DNA of 15,959 bases from contig JBOFDP010000107.1 of assembly GCA_051647125.1 (NCBI GenBank), positions 1 through 15,959 of the forward strand. The letters run 5' to 3'. Source of the stretch: JBOFDP01 sp051647125 (GTDB taxonomy: Bacteria > Bacteroidota > Bacteroidia > Chitinophagales > Chitinophagaceae). Each line of letters starts with the position of its first letter. Position 1 is the first letter of the stretch. Of this stretch, positions 1 through 8,861 are shown piece after piece. The notes under the pieces are model-generated. The model was not told where the DNA came from. It made no database searches and was given only the letters and a program-made list of their open reading frames with translations. The position numbers were made by a program, and so were the translations under genes.

Positions 1-111
1 AATCAAGAAATTAGTAGAGTTATAGAATATGAAAAAAAGGAAATTGGAAAAAAGAAACAGCAGATATTTTACGTAAAGCAATGTAATAAATTTTTATATG
101 GAAGAATCTAA
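1..111 (+). CDS. possible 3' end of an upstream gene (partial)
   Basis: Frame 1 is open from the window edge to a TAA at 109-111 and would encode a 36-residue, very lysine-rich tail; the other two plus-strand frames close within the first 25 bases. If real, it is the C-terminus of a gene starting outside the window and overlaps the rbfA start by 14 bases. I do not recognise the family. In AT-rich DNA an open stretch this short can occur by chance, so the call rests only on frame openness and the absence of any other explanation for these 97 bases. Confidence 0.3.
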   Translation, partial: NQEISRVIEYEKKEIGKKKQQIFYVKQCNKFLYGRI

Positions 112-451
112 AAGACAAAAGCAGGTAAGTTCTCAAATACAAAGGTATATGAGTGAAATTTTTCAGCAAAAAGGCTGGTCTATTTATGAAGGAGGAATTT
201 GTACGATACAAAAAGTTTATGTTACTTCAGATTTATTGGAAGCTAGAATTTATTTGAGTTTATTCAAAATAAAGAACCAAACTTGTTTTATGGAAATGAT
301 AGAAAATTGTAGTTGGGAGGTAAAAAAAGAATTAGTAAAAAAAATAAAAAATCAATTACGTTTGATGCCTACATTAAAATTTTTTATAGATGATACAAAT
401 GAATATGTAGAACATATGGAGAATATTTTTAAACAAATTTATCGTTCATGA
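98..451 (+). CDS. rbfA: 30S ribosome-binding factor RbfA
   Basis: RbfA is a small KH-fold protein that binds the immature 30S subunit and helps 16S rRNA 5'-end maturation, notably in the cold. The 117-residue product has the family pattern: an N-terminal basic helix (residues 3-20), a beta strand with V-Y-V-T-S-D-L-x-x-A-R-I-Y (about 41-53), a central helix of the type V-K-K-E-L-x-K-x-I, and a conserved L-R-x-x-P-x-L-x-F strand (about 87-95) followed by the D-D-x-x-E-Y-V helix. Length is normal for the family. The start at 98 precedes the conserved N-terminal helix and no better start is visible. The stop codon overlaps the next ATG (ATGA), implying translational coupling with the permease, an arrangement seen in other Bacteroidota as far as I recall. 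Confidence 0.88.
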   Translation: MEESKRQKQVSSQIQRYMSEIFQQKGWSIYEGGICTIQKVYVTSDLLEARIYLSLFKIKNQTCFMEMIENCSWEVKKELVKKIKNQLRLMPTLKFFIDDTNEYVEHMENIFKQIYRS

Positions 452-1695
452 TTTTTAAAATAGCCTGGAAATATTTTTGGTCAAAAAAATCAGTTAATAT
501 TATTCATGTAATGGTATGGATTAGTATTTTGGCTGTATCCATAAGTACGATGTCCTTGCTCTTATTACTTAATGTATTTAATGGATTTGAAAAAACAATA
601 CAAAAGCAATATAATGATTTTTATCCTCAATTAAAGTTACAACCTACTGACAAAAAATACATTGCTATTCCTGATAGTATAAGATATTTGCTTGCTCAGA
701 ATCCTTCTATTTCAAGATTGGGTTTTATCATAGAAGAAAGAGCTTTAATACAAAAAGGGGATTATAAATCATTAGTATGGATAGCTGGGGTAGATACTAA
801 TTTTAGTAAAATATTGCCCATTGAAAAGCATATTTATAATGACCGTCAATTTGTGTTAGGAGATATAGAACATCCCTCCTTATTATTAAATGAAAATATT
901 AGTTATCAATTGCATTTATATAATAACGAATCAATGCAAGAATCATTAATTGTAAGAATGCCTAAATATAATGGAGGACTTAATCCCTCCTTAGAAAGTA
1001 ATTTGAGTACAGACATTACTACTTTACAAGGGATTTTCGAAAATAATGATATTAGTGAAAAAGAACATCAACGTGTATATGCTCCGATTGATTTTATACA
1101 ATCTATGCTTAATGTGGATAATCATACTTTTAGCTCCGTTATCATACAGTTGAAAGATTCTACTATGGTTAAAGGAGTAAAAAAATTACTTCAACAATTG
1201 TTAAAGAACCATCATATACTGGGAATGGAAGTGCTTACGATAGAAGAGCAAAACAAAGATTTTTATAATATTGTAAAACTAGAAAGAAAGATTATATTTT
1301 TTATACTGACTTTTATACTAATTATTGCTTCTTGTGGTATTATAGGTAGTATTAGAATGCTCATTATAGAAAAGCAAAAAGATACTATGATATTATTTGC
1401 CTTAGGAATTAGTAAAAGGTCAGTTTATAAAATTTTTATTATAGAAGGCTTCTTAATTGGGATTATTGGTTGTATTATTGGAATAGGCATATCTCTAATA
1501 ATTTCTATCCTACAATTATATTCTCCATTTTTATATATGCCTTCAGAGAATGAGATGAAAATGCCTTATCCTATTGGGATTCGTATTCAAGACATCGTAA
1601 GCATTTTTATCCTTATTATGATAATTAATAGCATTGCTATTTGGATAGGATTAAAAAAGTTTAAAGTGAGTATATCCTTATTAAGAGAGCAATAG
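448..1695 (+). CDS. ABC transporter permease, LolE/FtsX-like (MacB-type fold)
   Basis: Inner-membrane permease of the LolC/E-FtsX-MacB superfamily, normally partnered by an ATPase encoded elsewhere; LolCE relatives release lipoproteins from the inner membrane. The 415 residues show the expected topology: an N-terminal segment beginning with A-W-K-Y-F, TM1 at about 20-42, a large periplasmic domain (about 45-280), then TM2 at about 281-303, TM3 at about 329-355 and TM4 at about 383-401. The cytoplasmic loop after TM2 carries the family-typical E-K-Q-K-D-T-M-I-L-x-A-L-G (308-320), the site that couples to the ATPase. Translation is probably coupled to rbfA. The 3' end overlaps the convergent hisS end by 15 bp. 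Lipoprotein release is the best guess, but the sequence shows only the superfamily, so no symbol is given. Confidence 0.85.
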   Translation: MIFKIAWKYFWSKKSVNIIHVMVWISILAVSISTMSLLLLLNVFNGFEKTIQKQYNDFYPQLKLQPTDKKYIAIPDSIRYLLAQNPSISRLGFIIEERALIQKGDYKSLVWIAGVDTNFSKILPIEKHIYNDRQFVLGDIEHPSLLLNENISYQLHLYNNESMQESLIVRMPKYNGGLNPSLESNLSTDITTLQGIFENNDISEKEHQRVYAPIDFIQSMLNVDNHTFSSVIIQLKDSTMVKGVKKLLQQLLKNHHILGMEVLTIEEQNKDFYNIVKLERKIIFFILTFILIIASCGIIGSIRMLIIEKQKDTMILFALGISKRSVYKIFIIEGFLIGIIGCIIGIGISLIISILQLYSPFLYMPSENEMKMPYPIGIRIQDIVSIFILIMIINSIAIWIGLKKFKVSISLLREQ

Positions 1696-3075
1696 CAGGT
1701 TAAGAGATTTAAAATTAAATTTTAGGATTTCTTCCCATGATAAATTTTCCTGCTTTCCTGTATTAATATCTTTTATGATAAAACGATTTTCTTGTATTTC
1801 TTTTTCTCCAATAATAATAATGTATGGAATAAGTTTTTTCTGAGCATATTTAAATTGTTTTTCTAGCTTCTCCATTTTGTGATAAAGTTCACAACGAATA
1901 TTTTTTTCACGTAGTATTTGCATTTTTTGAAAAGAAAAAGCACTTTCTTTTGTTCCCATATTAAAAAATAATACTTGAATAGTCATAACTATATTATTGG
2001 GGAAACGCTGCATACTTTCTATTACGTCATATATTCTATCTATTCCAAATGAGATCCCTACCCCTTTTATCTGAGGTATTCCAAAAAGAGAGGTAAGATT
2101 ATCATACCTTCCACCACCACCTAAACTTCCAATTGATAGACCTTGGGCTTTTATTTCAAAAATACATCCTGTATAATAATCCAATCCTCTTGCCAAGGTT
2201 AAATCCAATATAATATGTTCAATATATGATTTTGGAAGATGAGAAAAAATATAGTTCAAATCTTCTGTACAATTTTCTATTAAAACAGAAGAGGTAAATA
2301 AGTTTTTTAGTTGAGATATTTTTTCTACAACATTGCCCTGTAGATGGAGATAATTTTTTACTAAATCTATCGTAGAGGTAGTAAAATTTAGTTTTTCTTG
2401 TAGTCCGAGATAAAAATTTTCTTCCCCTATTTTATCTAATTTATCAATCCAGATAATTAATTGTGTATCTGTTTCCATTAGTCCACAAGCTATATTAAGG
2501 GCTTTTAAAATTTGACGATGATTAATACAGATAGAAACAGGAATATTTAAACTTTGAAATACTTCTTTATAAATACAAAGCAACTCTACCTCATTGATTA
2601 AAGTACTAGTACCAATAATATCGGCATCGCATTGATAAAATTCTCTATATCTACCATGTTGAGGGCGATCAGCACGCCATACTGGTTGTATTTGGTAACG
2701 TTTATAAGGCAATGTTAATGTACCTTTATTTTTAGCAACAAAACGTGCTAAAGGAATAGTAAGATCATAGCGTAATGCTCTCTCTGTCAGTAGGGGCAAA
2801 GAAACTGATTGTTCAAGTATTTGTTCAAAAGACTCTAAAAGGTCTTTCTTTTTTTTACTTTCGTGCAACCCGTTATTAAGTATTTTAAAAATAAGCTTGT
2901 CGCCTTCTTGACCATATTTTCCCATCAAAGTTTCAAGATTCTCCATAGCTGGGGTTTCTAAGGGTTCAAAACCATAACGAAGAAAAATTTTTTTAATAGT
3001 ATTGATGATATATTGTCTTTTATAAATGGTCAGTGAATCAAAATCACGAGTACCTTGTGGAATAGAAGGTTTCAT
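1681..3075 (-). CDS. hisS: histidine--tRNA ligase
   Basis: Class II aminoacyl-tRNA synthetase that charges tRNA-His in the cytoplasm. The 464-residue product contains the HisRS signatures in order: P-Q-G-T-R-D-F at 6-12, motif 1 (Y-G-F-E-P-L-E-T-P, 34-42), motif 2 (R-A-D-R-P-Q-H-G-R-Y-R-E-F-Y-Q-C-D, 134-150), the HisA motif L-A-R-G-L-D-Y-Y-T-G (294-303), a glycine-rich G-G-G-G-R-Y-D (319-325), motif 3 (G-V-G-I-S-F-G-I-D-R, 338-347) and a C-terminal anticodon-binding domain (about 366-464). No lesion is visible, as expected for an essential gene. It lies 55 bp downstream of the SAM hydrolase on the same strand, probably co-transcribed, though a TAnnTTTG-like motif in the gap may give it its own promoter. 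Confidence 0.97.
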   Translation of the reverse strand: MKPSIPQGTRDFDSLTIYKRQYIINTIKKIFLRYGFEPLETPAMENLETLMGKYGQEGDKLIFKILNNGLHESKKKKDLLESFEQILEQSVSLPLLTERALRYDLTIPLARFVAKNKGTLTLPYKRYQIQPVWRADRPQHGRYREFYQCDADIIGTSTLINEVELLCIYKEVFQSLNIPVSICINHRQILKALNIACGLMETDTQLIIWIDKLDKIGEENFYLGLQEKLNFTTSTIDLVKNYLHLQGNVVEKISQLKNLFTSSVLIENCTEDLNYIFSHLPKSYIEHIILDLTLARGLDYYTGCIFEIKAQGLSIGSLGGGGRYDNLTSLFGIPQIKGVGISFGIDRIYDVIESMQRFPNNIVMTIQVLFFNMGTKESAFSFQKMQILREKNIRCELYHKMEKLEKQFKYAQKKLIPYIIIIGEKEIQENRFIIKDINTGKQENLSWEEILKFNFKSLNLLLLS

Positions 3076-3111
3076 TATTTAAGTTTAAAATCTATTAAAT
3101 ATTTTTAATCA

Positions 3112-3140
3112 CAAATATAAGACAAATTACTTAGTCAAAA
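3112..3140 (-). promoter_or_regulatory. candidate Bacteroidota-type promoter for hisS
   Basis: On the minus strand TATATTTG (plus-strand 3112-3119) is an exact match to the Bacteroidota -7 consensus TAnnTTTG, about 36 bp before the hisS start. A TTTTG lies 16 bp upstream (3136-3140, inside the last codons of the preceding gene) and could serve as the -33 element, although the usual spacing is slightly longer. AT-rich DNA makes chance matches common. Confidence 0.35.
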
Positions 3141-3991
3141 AATTCTATACGTACAGTTTTATAATAATCATTTAAATCAATAGAAAATTGGTGATTATTG
3201 ATATTTATTTGTTCTTGAACAAAGCCATCTTTAGATAAGCTTTGCCCATTTATTCCAATTTCTAAAAAACCATTAGTATTAAAAAAAGCAACTAAATCTC
3301 CTCTTGGAACATCATTATAGTGTTTACTAATTGTATGAATTTGATATCTTTCTTTCAACACAATTTTTAAGTTTCGTTTTTGATATTCTAAAAACTCTTC
3401 TATATTAAGATTAATTACTAAATTGCCAAAATGGTCGATAAATATAATATGAGCAGTAAGGGTAGTGTTGTAGATATTTCCATTGCTATCAATTTTATTT
3501 TTTGGGATAGCACGAGGAAATTTTTTTTGTAAGAAAGAAAAATTTTCATTGGTGAAAGTTTCTATTGGATTTTGAGTTTCTAATTTTTTTGCTGCGCAGG
3601 CTATGGTATTAAATAGTACTTGTGTATGAATTATATTGTTAGGAGCTATTTCTAAAGGGAGTGCTTTAATATATAGAAACTCTTCTTTTTTCAAAAGCAT
3701 AGATAATATTCCATTATTTGGAGCAATATAATATTGGTTTTTATATTGTGCAATAAGCAAAAAAGAATCTAAGTTGTGAAATAAATCTACCAATACTACA
3801 TGAATAGAATTTTTAGGAAAATAGTATAGAGAACTTTTAAGATGGTATACTGCTTCAATATGCATTCCCAATGGAATATCATGCGTAATATCAATGATAT
3901 TTACTTCTGGTAATCTATCAAGCAAGGTGCTTCTTAAAACTGCTAAAGCAGGATTTTGATTGCCCATATCAGAAGTTAATGTAATTTGCAT
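3131..3991 (-). CDS. S-adenosyl-L-methionine hydroxide adenosyltransferase (SAM hydrolase, DUF62 family)
   Basis: Family members hydrolyse SAM to adenosine and methionine and are related to fluorinases and chlorinases; the cellular role in most bacteria is unclear. The 286-residue product has the family order: N-terminal T-L-T-S-D-M-G (4-10), I-D-I-T-H-D-I (33-39), a F-P-K-N-S-I-H-V-V-L-V-D stretch (58-69), A-P-N-N-G-I (90-95), then the C-terminal barrel with D-H-F-G-N-L-V-I-N-L (186-195) and V-P-R-G-D-L-V-A-F-F-N (228-238). Compared with canonical members, TDFG is altered, the VVDPGVG loop is replaced by V-D-L-F-H, and PDNG is PNNG. Such loop changes are, as I recall, common in Bacteroidota homologues, so loss of activity should not be assumed. 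First gene of a probable two-gene unit with hisS. Confidence 0.82.
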   Translation of the reverse strand: MQITLTSDMGNQNPALAVLRSTLLDRLPEVNIIDITHDIPLGMHIEAVYHLKSSLYYFPKNSIHVVLVDLFHNLDSFLLIAQYKNQYYIAPNNGILSMLLKKEEFLYIKALPLEIAPNNIIHTQVLFNTIACAAKKLETQNPIETFTNENFSFLQKKFPRAIPKNKIDSNGNIYNTTLTAHIIFIDHFGNLVINLNIEEFLEYQKRNLKIVLKERYQIHTISKHYNDVPRGDLVAFFNTNGFLEIGINGQSLSKDGFVQEQININNHQFSIDLNDYYKTVRIEFFD

Positions 3992-4263
3992 TTTTTTATG
4001 TTAATTGGCTGTAAAGTTAATTCAAAATCTTTGATTTAGTACTTTCTAAGAAATATCCCTTATCTTCGTATTTTTTATATAAAAGGTTATGATTAACAAG
4101 GTATATTCTTTCTATAGAGGTTTTAAAATTTTATAGAGATGGATATACTTTCACAGATTATTTTAGAAGGGAATAGAAAAAAAGGTGGCTATGTGCAAAT
4201 AAATTTTTTTAATTAAATACGTTATCATTAAGGAGAAATATAAATAAGATTGAGGAACATTAT
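3992..4263. other. divergent intergenic region between the SAM hydrolase and thrA
   Basis: This 272-bp gap must contain the promoters for the minus-strand SAM hydrolase and for the plus-strand thr operon. I find no exact TAnnTTTG match; TATCTTCG at 4061-4068 and TATTTTAG near 4159-4166 each differ at one position. A 25-codon ORF (4139-4216) is present but contains no threonine codons, so a threonine attenuation leader is not supported. No tRNA, strong hairpin terminator or repeat was recognised. Confidence 0.5.
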
Positions 4264-6733
4264 ATGAAACATTATCTTAAGGTATTCAAATTTGGAGGTT
4301 CCTCTGTAGGTAGTGAACAAGGGGTAAAAAATATACACCAAATAAGTAGATAGCGAGTTGCAAAAAGGATCTCGTATTATATTGGTATGTTCCGCCTTGC
4401 ATAGCATTACCAAGCGATTATTAGAAGTTGCAAATAAGGCAGAAAAGCAACAAAATTATTTATCTATATTAAAAGAAATTGAGCAATTGCATTATAAACT
4501 GATTGCTGAAATTTTACCCTTATCTTTTCAAAATTCAATATTAATTACCGTTAAAAATTATTTCAATGAATTAGAAGAGATTTTACATAGTGTACAGGTA
4601 TTAGAGGAAATTTCTTTGAGTGTGCAAGATCATTTTTTTGCTTATGGAGAAAGACTTTCATCCGCTATTATTACTGAATTTCTTATTTATAAGGGGATTC
4701 AATCTATTTATGTTGATGCAAGAAAACTGATAGTTACTGATTCTAAATTTGGTAATGCTAATGTAAAAAATTTGCCTACCAAACATAATATAGAAGCATG
4801 GTAGAAAAATATAGGGAAACGAGAGGTAGCGATAGTAACAGGCTTTATTGCGAGTAATACAGAAGGAAAAACCACTACTTTAGGACGAGGAGGGTCTGAT
4901 TATACGGCAGCTATTTTAGGCAACGCATTACAGTGTGATGAAATAGAAATTTGGACAAATGTAGATGGATTTCTTTCCGCTGATCCTCGTATCGTTAAAG
5001 ATGCATATTCTTTAGAAGAACTTACTTATCAGGAGGCTATGGAATTATGTTATTTTGGAGCTAAAGTAGTATATCCTCCTACACTGATTCCTGCTGTGGC
5101 AGCAGAAATTCCCATGTGGGTAAAAAATACTTTTAATCCTAACCATATAGGTACTCGTATTTATAAAGAAAAAAGCAAAGATAGTGGAATCCCTATCAAA
5201 GGAATTTCTTCTATAAATGATGTATGCCTTGTAAATATAGAAGATAGTCGAATGGTAGGAATGAAAGGTTTGAGTGCTAGCTTATTTAGTGCATTAGGGC
5301 ATGCTGAGGTAAATGTAATAATGATTACACAAGGGAGTTCAGAGCATAGTATTTCTTTAGTGGTATCTTCTCAAGATGTCCAAAAAACAGAAGATACTAT
5401 TTATCAAGAATTTGATATAGAAATTCGTGATCAAAAAATAGAAAAACGACAATTAGAACATCAGTTAAGTATTATTGCTTTAGTGGGAGAGAAATTAAAA
5501 AATACACCTGGTATGAGTGGTAAGATGTTTAGTGCTTTGGGGAAAAGTGGTGTTAATATTAGGGCTATAGCACAAGGTTCTTCGGAAAGAAATATTTCTA
5601 TAGTAATTTCTCGTCAGCATTTAGAAAAAGCTCTAAATATGCTACATGATACATTTTTTCTTTCGACTGTAAAAACTTTTCATATATTTTGTGCAGGCAC
5701 AGGCAATATAGGTAAAGAACTATTGTTGCAATTGGAGAAAACAAAGCAATATCTTAGAGACCAATATCGTATTCAAATTAATATAATGGGGATTATTAAT
5801 AGTCGTAAGATGATAATTCCAAAGAAAGAAACTATTGATTTTTCTTCATGGAAAGAGCAGCTTGCACAAGCCACTACTGCCAATATGAATGAATTTATAC
5901 ATCAGGCTATACAACTCCAATTACCCAATATGGTATTTGTAGACAATACGTCGAGCAAAGATGTAGTCGAGGTGTATGAAAAACTTTTTATGAATAATAT
6001 CTCCGTGGTTACTTGCAATAAGATACGGAATTAAGCTTCATTAAAGCAATATAAATTATTTAAGGATTTGGTGAAAAAAATGGGTATTAGTTTTTATTAT
6101 GAAACCAATGTAGGAGCAGGGTTACCTGTTATACAGACTTTAAAAGATTTGTGTATTAGGGGTGATAAAATTCTTAAAATAGAAGCTATCCTGTCTGGCA
6201 CTATCTCTTATATTTTTAACCAGTATGAAGGTGATATTTCTTTTGCTGAAGTAGTGAAGCAAGCACAAGATTTGGGATATACCGAACCCGACCCGCGTGA
6301 TGATTTGAATGGACTTGATTTCTCTCGCAAGATGCTTATCTTGGGTAGAGAAATAGGACTTCCCTTAGAAATGGAACATGTAGAGATAGATAATTTTTTA
6401 CCTCAAAGTTGCCTTAATGCTCCTGATGTAAAAACATTTTATGAAGAACTGAAAAAACATGAAGATTATTTTTCTAAATTTAAACAACAGGCAAAGCAAG
6501 AAAATAAAAAACTTCGCTTAATAGGCACTTTGAACAATGAAAAAATATGCGTGGCTTTGCAAATGGTAGATGCTCAACATCCATTCTATAATCTTAGCGG
6601 TAGTGATAATATTATTTCATTTACTACGATGCGATACAAGACCAACCCATTGGTAGTGAAAGGACCTGGTGCAGATACTGCGGTAACTGCTGCGGGTGTA
6701 TTTGCTGATCTTATAAAAGTAACTTCTTATTAG
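4264..6733 (+). pseudogene. thrA: bifunctional aspartokinase / homoserine dehydrogenase (broken)
   Basis: Intact, this enzyme would phosphorylate aspartate and reduce aspartate semialdehyde to homoserine, the first and third steps of threonine synthesis. Joining the pieces gives about 822 residues, the normal size (E. coli ThrA is 820). Visible are K-F-G-G-S-S-V-G at the N-terminus, G-R-G-G-S-D-Y-T-A-A and W-T-N-V-D-G of the kinase, two ACT-type regulatory repeats each containing I-T-Q-G-S-S-E or I-A-Q-G-S-S-E, the dehydrogenase nucleotide site C-A-G-T-G-N-I-G, then E-T-N-V-G-A-G-L-P-V, I-L-S-G-T-I-S-Y-I-F-N, Y-T-E-P-D-P-R-D-D-L and the terminal V-T-A-A-G-V-F-A-D. Three lesions: a +1-type frameshift near 4345 (frame 1 hits TAG at 4351; frame 2 resumes at 4346), an in-frame TAG at 4802-4804, and an in-frame TAA at 6032-6034. 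Everything else aligns, so decay is recent. A translation restart at 5039 or 6068 would lack whole domains. Confidence 0.93.
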
Positions 6734-6746
6734 CCATAAATTATTG

Positions 6747-6754
6747 TACTTTTG
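6747..6754 (+). promoter_or_regulatory. candidate -7 promoter element before the HinfI-like methyltransferase
   Basis: TACTTTTG exactly matches the Bacteroidota -7 consensus TAnnTTTG, 14 bp after the thrA stop and 113 bp before the methyltransferase start. No convincing -33 TTTG is present at the expected distance. If used, it would give the first R-M cassette its own promoter inside the thr operon. Support is the motif and position only. Confidence 0.3.
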
Positions 6755-6867
6755 TAAAATTAAATACGTGTACCAAAGAATACATTAACACGGTCAAACA
6801 ACAAGAGATATTTAGACAAAGAATTTGGCATATTTTTTCTAGTAATACATGTTAAAATATCAATAAT

Positions 6868-8016
6868 ATGAAAAAAATAGGAACATTAGAGCTGAACACA
6901 ATTCATCAAGGTGATTGTGTAGCATTACTTAAGAAAATTCCTGACAATACTGTGGATTTAATTTTTGCGGACCCTCCATATAATTTGCAACTCAATGGGG
7001 AGCTATATCGCCCAAATCAAACAAAAGTAGATGCTGTCAATGATAGATGGGACAAATTTGATTCAAAAGAAACATACGATAAATTTACAACAGCATGGAT
7101 GCAAGAATGTCATAGAATTTTAAAATCAACAGGGAGTTTTTGGGTCATTGGAACATACCATAATATTTTTAGAGTTGGTACAATATTGCAAAACATAGGA
7201 TTTTGGATGTTAAATGATGTGATTTGGGTAAAATCAAATCCCATGCCCAATTTTAAAGGAACGAGATTTAATAATGCTCACGAAACATTAATTTGGGCAA
7301 CTAAATCAAAGACATCAAATTATACTTTTCATTATCATTCTATGAAAACTATGAACGATGATTTGCAAATGAGAAGTGATTGGTGGATACCGATTTGTCA
7401 AGGTGATGAAAGAATAAAAGTAAATGGAGTAAAAGCCCATTCCACACAAAAACCTGCAGAACTTTTGATGAGAATAATTTTATCAACTTCTAATTCTAAT
7501 GATATTGTTTTAGACCCATTTTCTGGTAGTGGAACAACTGCGGCGGTAGCAAAGCGTTTAGGTAGAAACTTTATTGTTTTTGATAGAGAAAAGTTTTATG
7601 TACAAATTGCAAAGGATAGATTATATAAAATTAAACCTATTGATAAACAACTTTTGGAATATAAAATTGAAACCAAAAAACCCAAAGTTCCATTTGGGTG
7701 TTTAATATCAAAAGGATATATCAAAATTGGAGAATTTTTGTTTTCAAAAGATGATAAACATTCTGCACACGTGCTAGCGGATTCTTCAATTTCAAATTCG
7801 GATATTGTTGGTTCAATCCATAAAGTCAGTGCTACTATTCTTAATAAAACAAGTAATAATGGTTGGAATTTTTGGTATGTAAAAAGAGAAAACAAATTGA
7901 TTAGTATTGACGAAATGAGATACGATTATCAAAGTAAATACTTGAGTGTCAATAAAAAAGAAAGTTTATTTAAAATTAAAAATAGTGTAAAGTTTGAACT
8001 ACAAGAAAATTTTTAA
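6868..8016 (+). CDS. adenine-N6 DNA methyltransferase, HinfI/CcrM type (predicted GANTC)
   Basis: Beta-class amino-methyltransferase: catalytic D-P-P-Y at 35-38 precedes the SAM-binding D-P-F-S-G-S-G-T-T at 216-224. Family features include H-Q-G-D-C near the N-terminus, the central W-V-K-S-N-P-M-P-N-F-K-G-T-R-F-N-N-A-H-E-T (120-140) and H-S-T-Q-K-P-A-E-L-L (191-200), all typical of M.HinfI and CcrM, which methylate adenine in GANTC. The C-terminal region (about 265-345) with G-S-I-H-K-V and N-G-W-N-F-W-Y-V matches the RAMA-type domain attached to CcrM and HinfI-like enzymes. The 382 residues are complete, slightly longer than the roughly 358 of CcrM/M.HinfI, and without lesions, making it the only intact gene in the 4264-12657 block. 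The partner nuclease gene starts 12 bp after its stop and is broken. GANTC specificity is inferred from family resemblance. Confidence 0.93.
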   Translation: MKKIGTLELNTIHQGDCVALLKKIPDNTVDLIFADPPYNLQLNGELYRPNQTKVDAVNDRWDKFDSKETYDKFTTAWMQECHRILKSTGSFWVIGTYHNIFRVGTILQNIGFWMLNDVIWVKSNPMPNFKGTRFNNAHETLIWATKSKTSNYTFHYHSMKTMNDDLQMRSDWWIPICQGDERIKVNGVKAHSTQKPAELLMRIILSTSNSNDIVLDPFSGSGTTAAVAKRLGRNFIVFDREKFYVQIAKDRLYKIKPIDKQLLEYKIETKKPKVPFGCLISKGYIKIGEFLFSKDDKHSAHVLADSSISNSDIVGSIHKVSATILNKTSNNGWNFWYVKRENKLISIDEMRYDYQSKYLSVNKKESLFKIKNSVKFELQENF

Positions 8017-8028
8017 AATATTGCAACA

Positions 8029-8798
8029 ATGAAATATGATTTGTTTAAACAGATATTTAACAATATAATTTTTAAGCAATCAAAATCAGATTTATTAGAA
8101 AAAATTGCCAATTATCCAATGCGTTACATTGGTTTATTTCGTCCTACAAAACCTTTTACAATCGCACGAAATTCGTTTTGGTGATGCTTTTGAACACATT
8201 ATTGAAGCATATTTAAAATTGAAAGGTGGTGAAATATTGCCAAAACAATTGATCGTAGATAAGAAAAAGGTGTTGAGTATAGACCAATTATTTAATTTAA
8301 AGAATACTATTTATTTTATTGAACAAAAAGTAAGAGACGACCACGATTCTACTAAAAAAAGAGGGCAAATTGATAATTTTGAAAAAAACTTAATCATATA
8401 CTTAATCAATATCCTAATAAAAAATTATTGGAATAATGTATTTTATAGATGCTGATTCTGGTGGAAAAAACAAAAAATATTATACTGAAGAATTAGAAAA
8501 AATGAGTGTCTCTTATCACGCACAAATTAAAATATTTTATGGAAAGGCGTTATTTGCATATTTAGATTTTATAGATATTTGGACAGAAATATTAGCATAT
8601 TTAGAAAAATGGAAAATAGAAATCCCGGATTTTCCTGAAATCAATTTTGATATAGACGCACAAGAAACTTTTAATGAAATTGTTCTTACTTTATTCCCAC
8701 AGCAAAAAACATTGAGACTTTTACTAGAATATTTTTCTACAAAGCATGAAGCAATTTATCAAACACTTGCAAAGACACTCAAAGAAAAATTAATATGA
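8029..8798 (+). pseudogene. HinfI-like type II restriction endonuclease (multiply frameshifted)
   Basis: The joined frames give about 256 residues, close to R.HinfI (262). Recognisable parts are an N-terminal Y-P-M-R-Y-I-G-L-F-R-P-T in frame 1, H-E-I-R-F-G-D-A-F-E followed by I-E-Q-K-V-R-D-D-H-D-S-T-K-K in frame 2 (a Q-K/E-x-K-like catalytic region), L-N-Q-Y-P-N-K-K-L-L in frame 1 again, and M-Y-F-I-D-A-D-S-G-G-K-N-K-K-Y-Y to the end in frame 3. Lesions: a frame 1-to-2 change near 8150-8160, loss of one A in the A7 run 8382-8388, and loss of one G at 8431 (TTGGGA to TTGGA). No single frame encodes both the N-terminal and catalytic parts, so cleavage activity should be gone. Position directly after the matching methyltransferase supports the R.HinfI assignment, made from remembered family motifs. 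Confidence 0.85.
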
Positions 8799-8861
8799 GA
8801 CTCAAATTAAATAACAAACATATTAAAACCTAAGTCTACATTTTTAAATGATAAAACAAAT

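Noticed and set aside
1113..1121. A perfect TGTGGATAA (DnaA box complement) inside the permease gene.
   Set aside because: It is isolated and encodes ordinary codons (the V-D-N of N-V-D-N); a single match in about 16 kb of AT-rich DNA is unremarkable.
4139..4216. A 25-codon ORF as a thr attenuation leader peptide.
   Set aside because: It contains no threonine codons and only four scattered isoleucine codons. The following T-rich stretch lacks a convincing GC stem, and this type of attenuation is not established in Bacteroidota.
6757..8813. AAATTAAATA at 6757-6766 and 8804-8813 flanking the first R-M cassette, as a target-site duplication.
   Set aside because: The 10-mer is all A/T and expected often in this composition, it does not lie at symmetrical distances from the genes, and no mobile-element ends accompany it.
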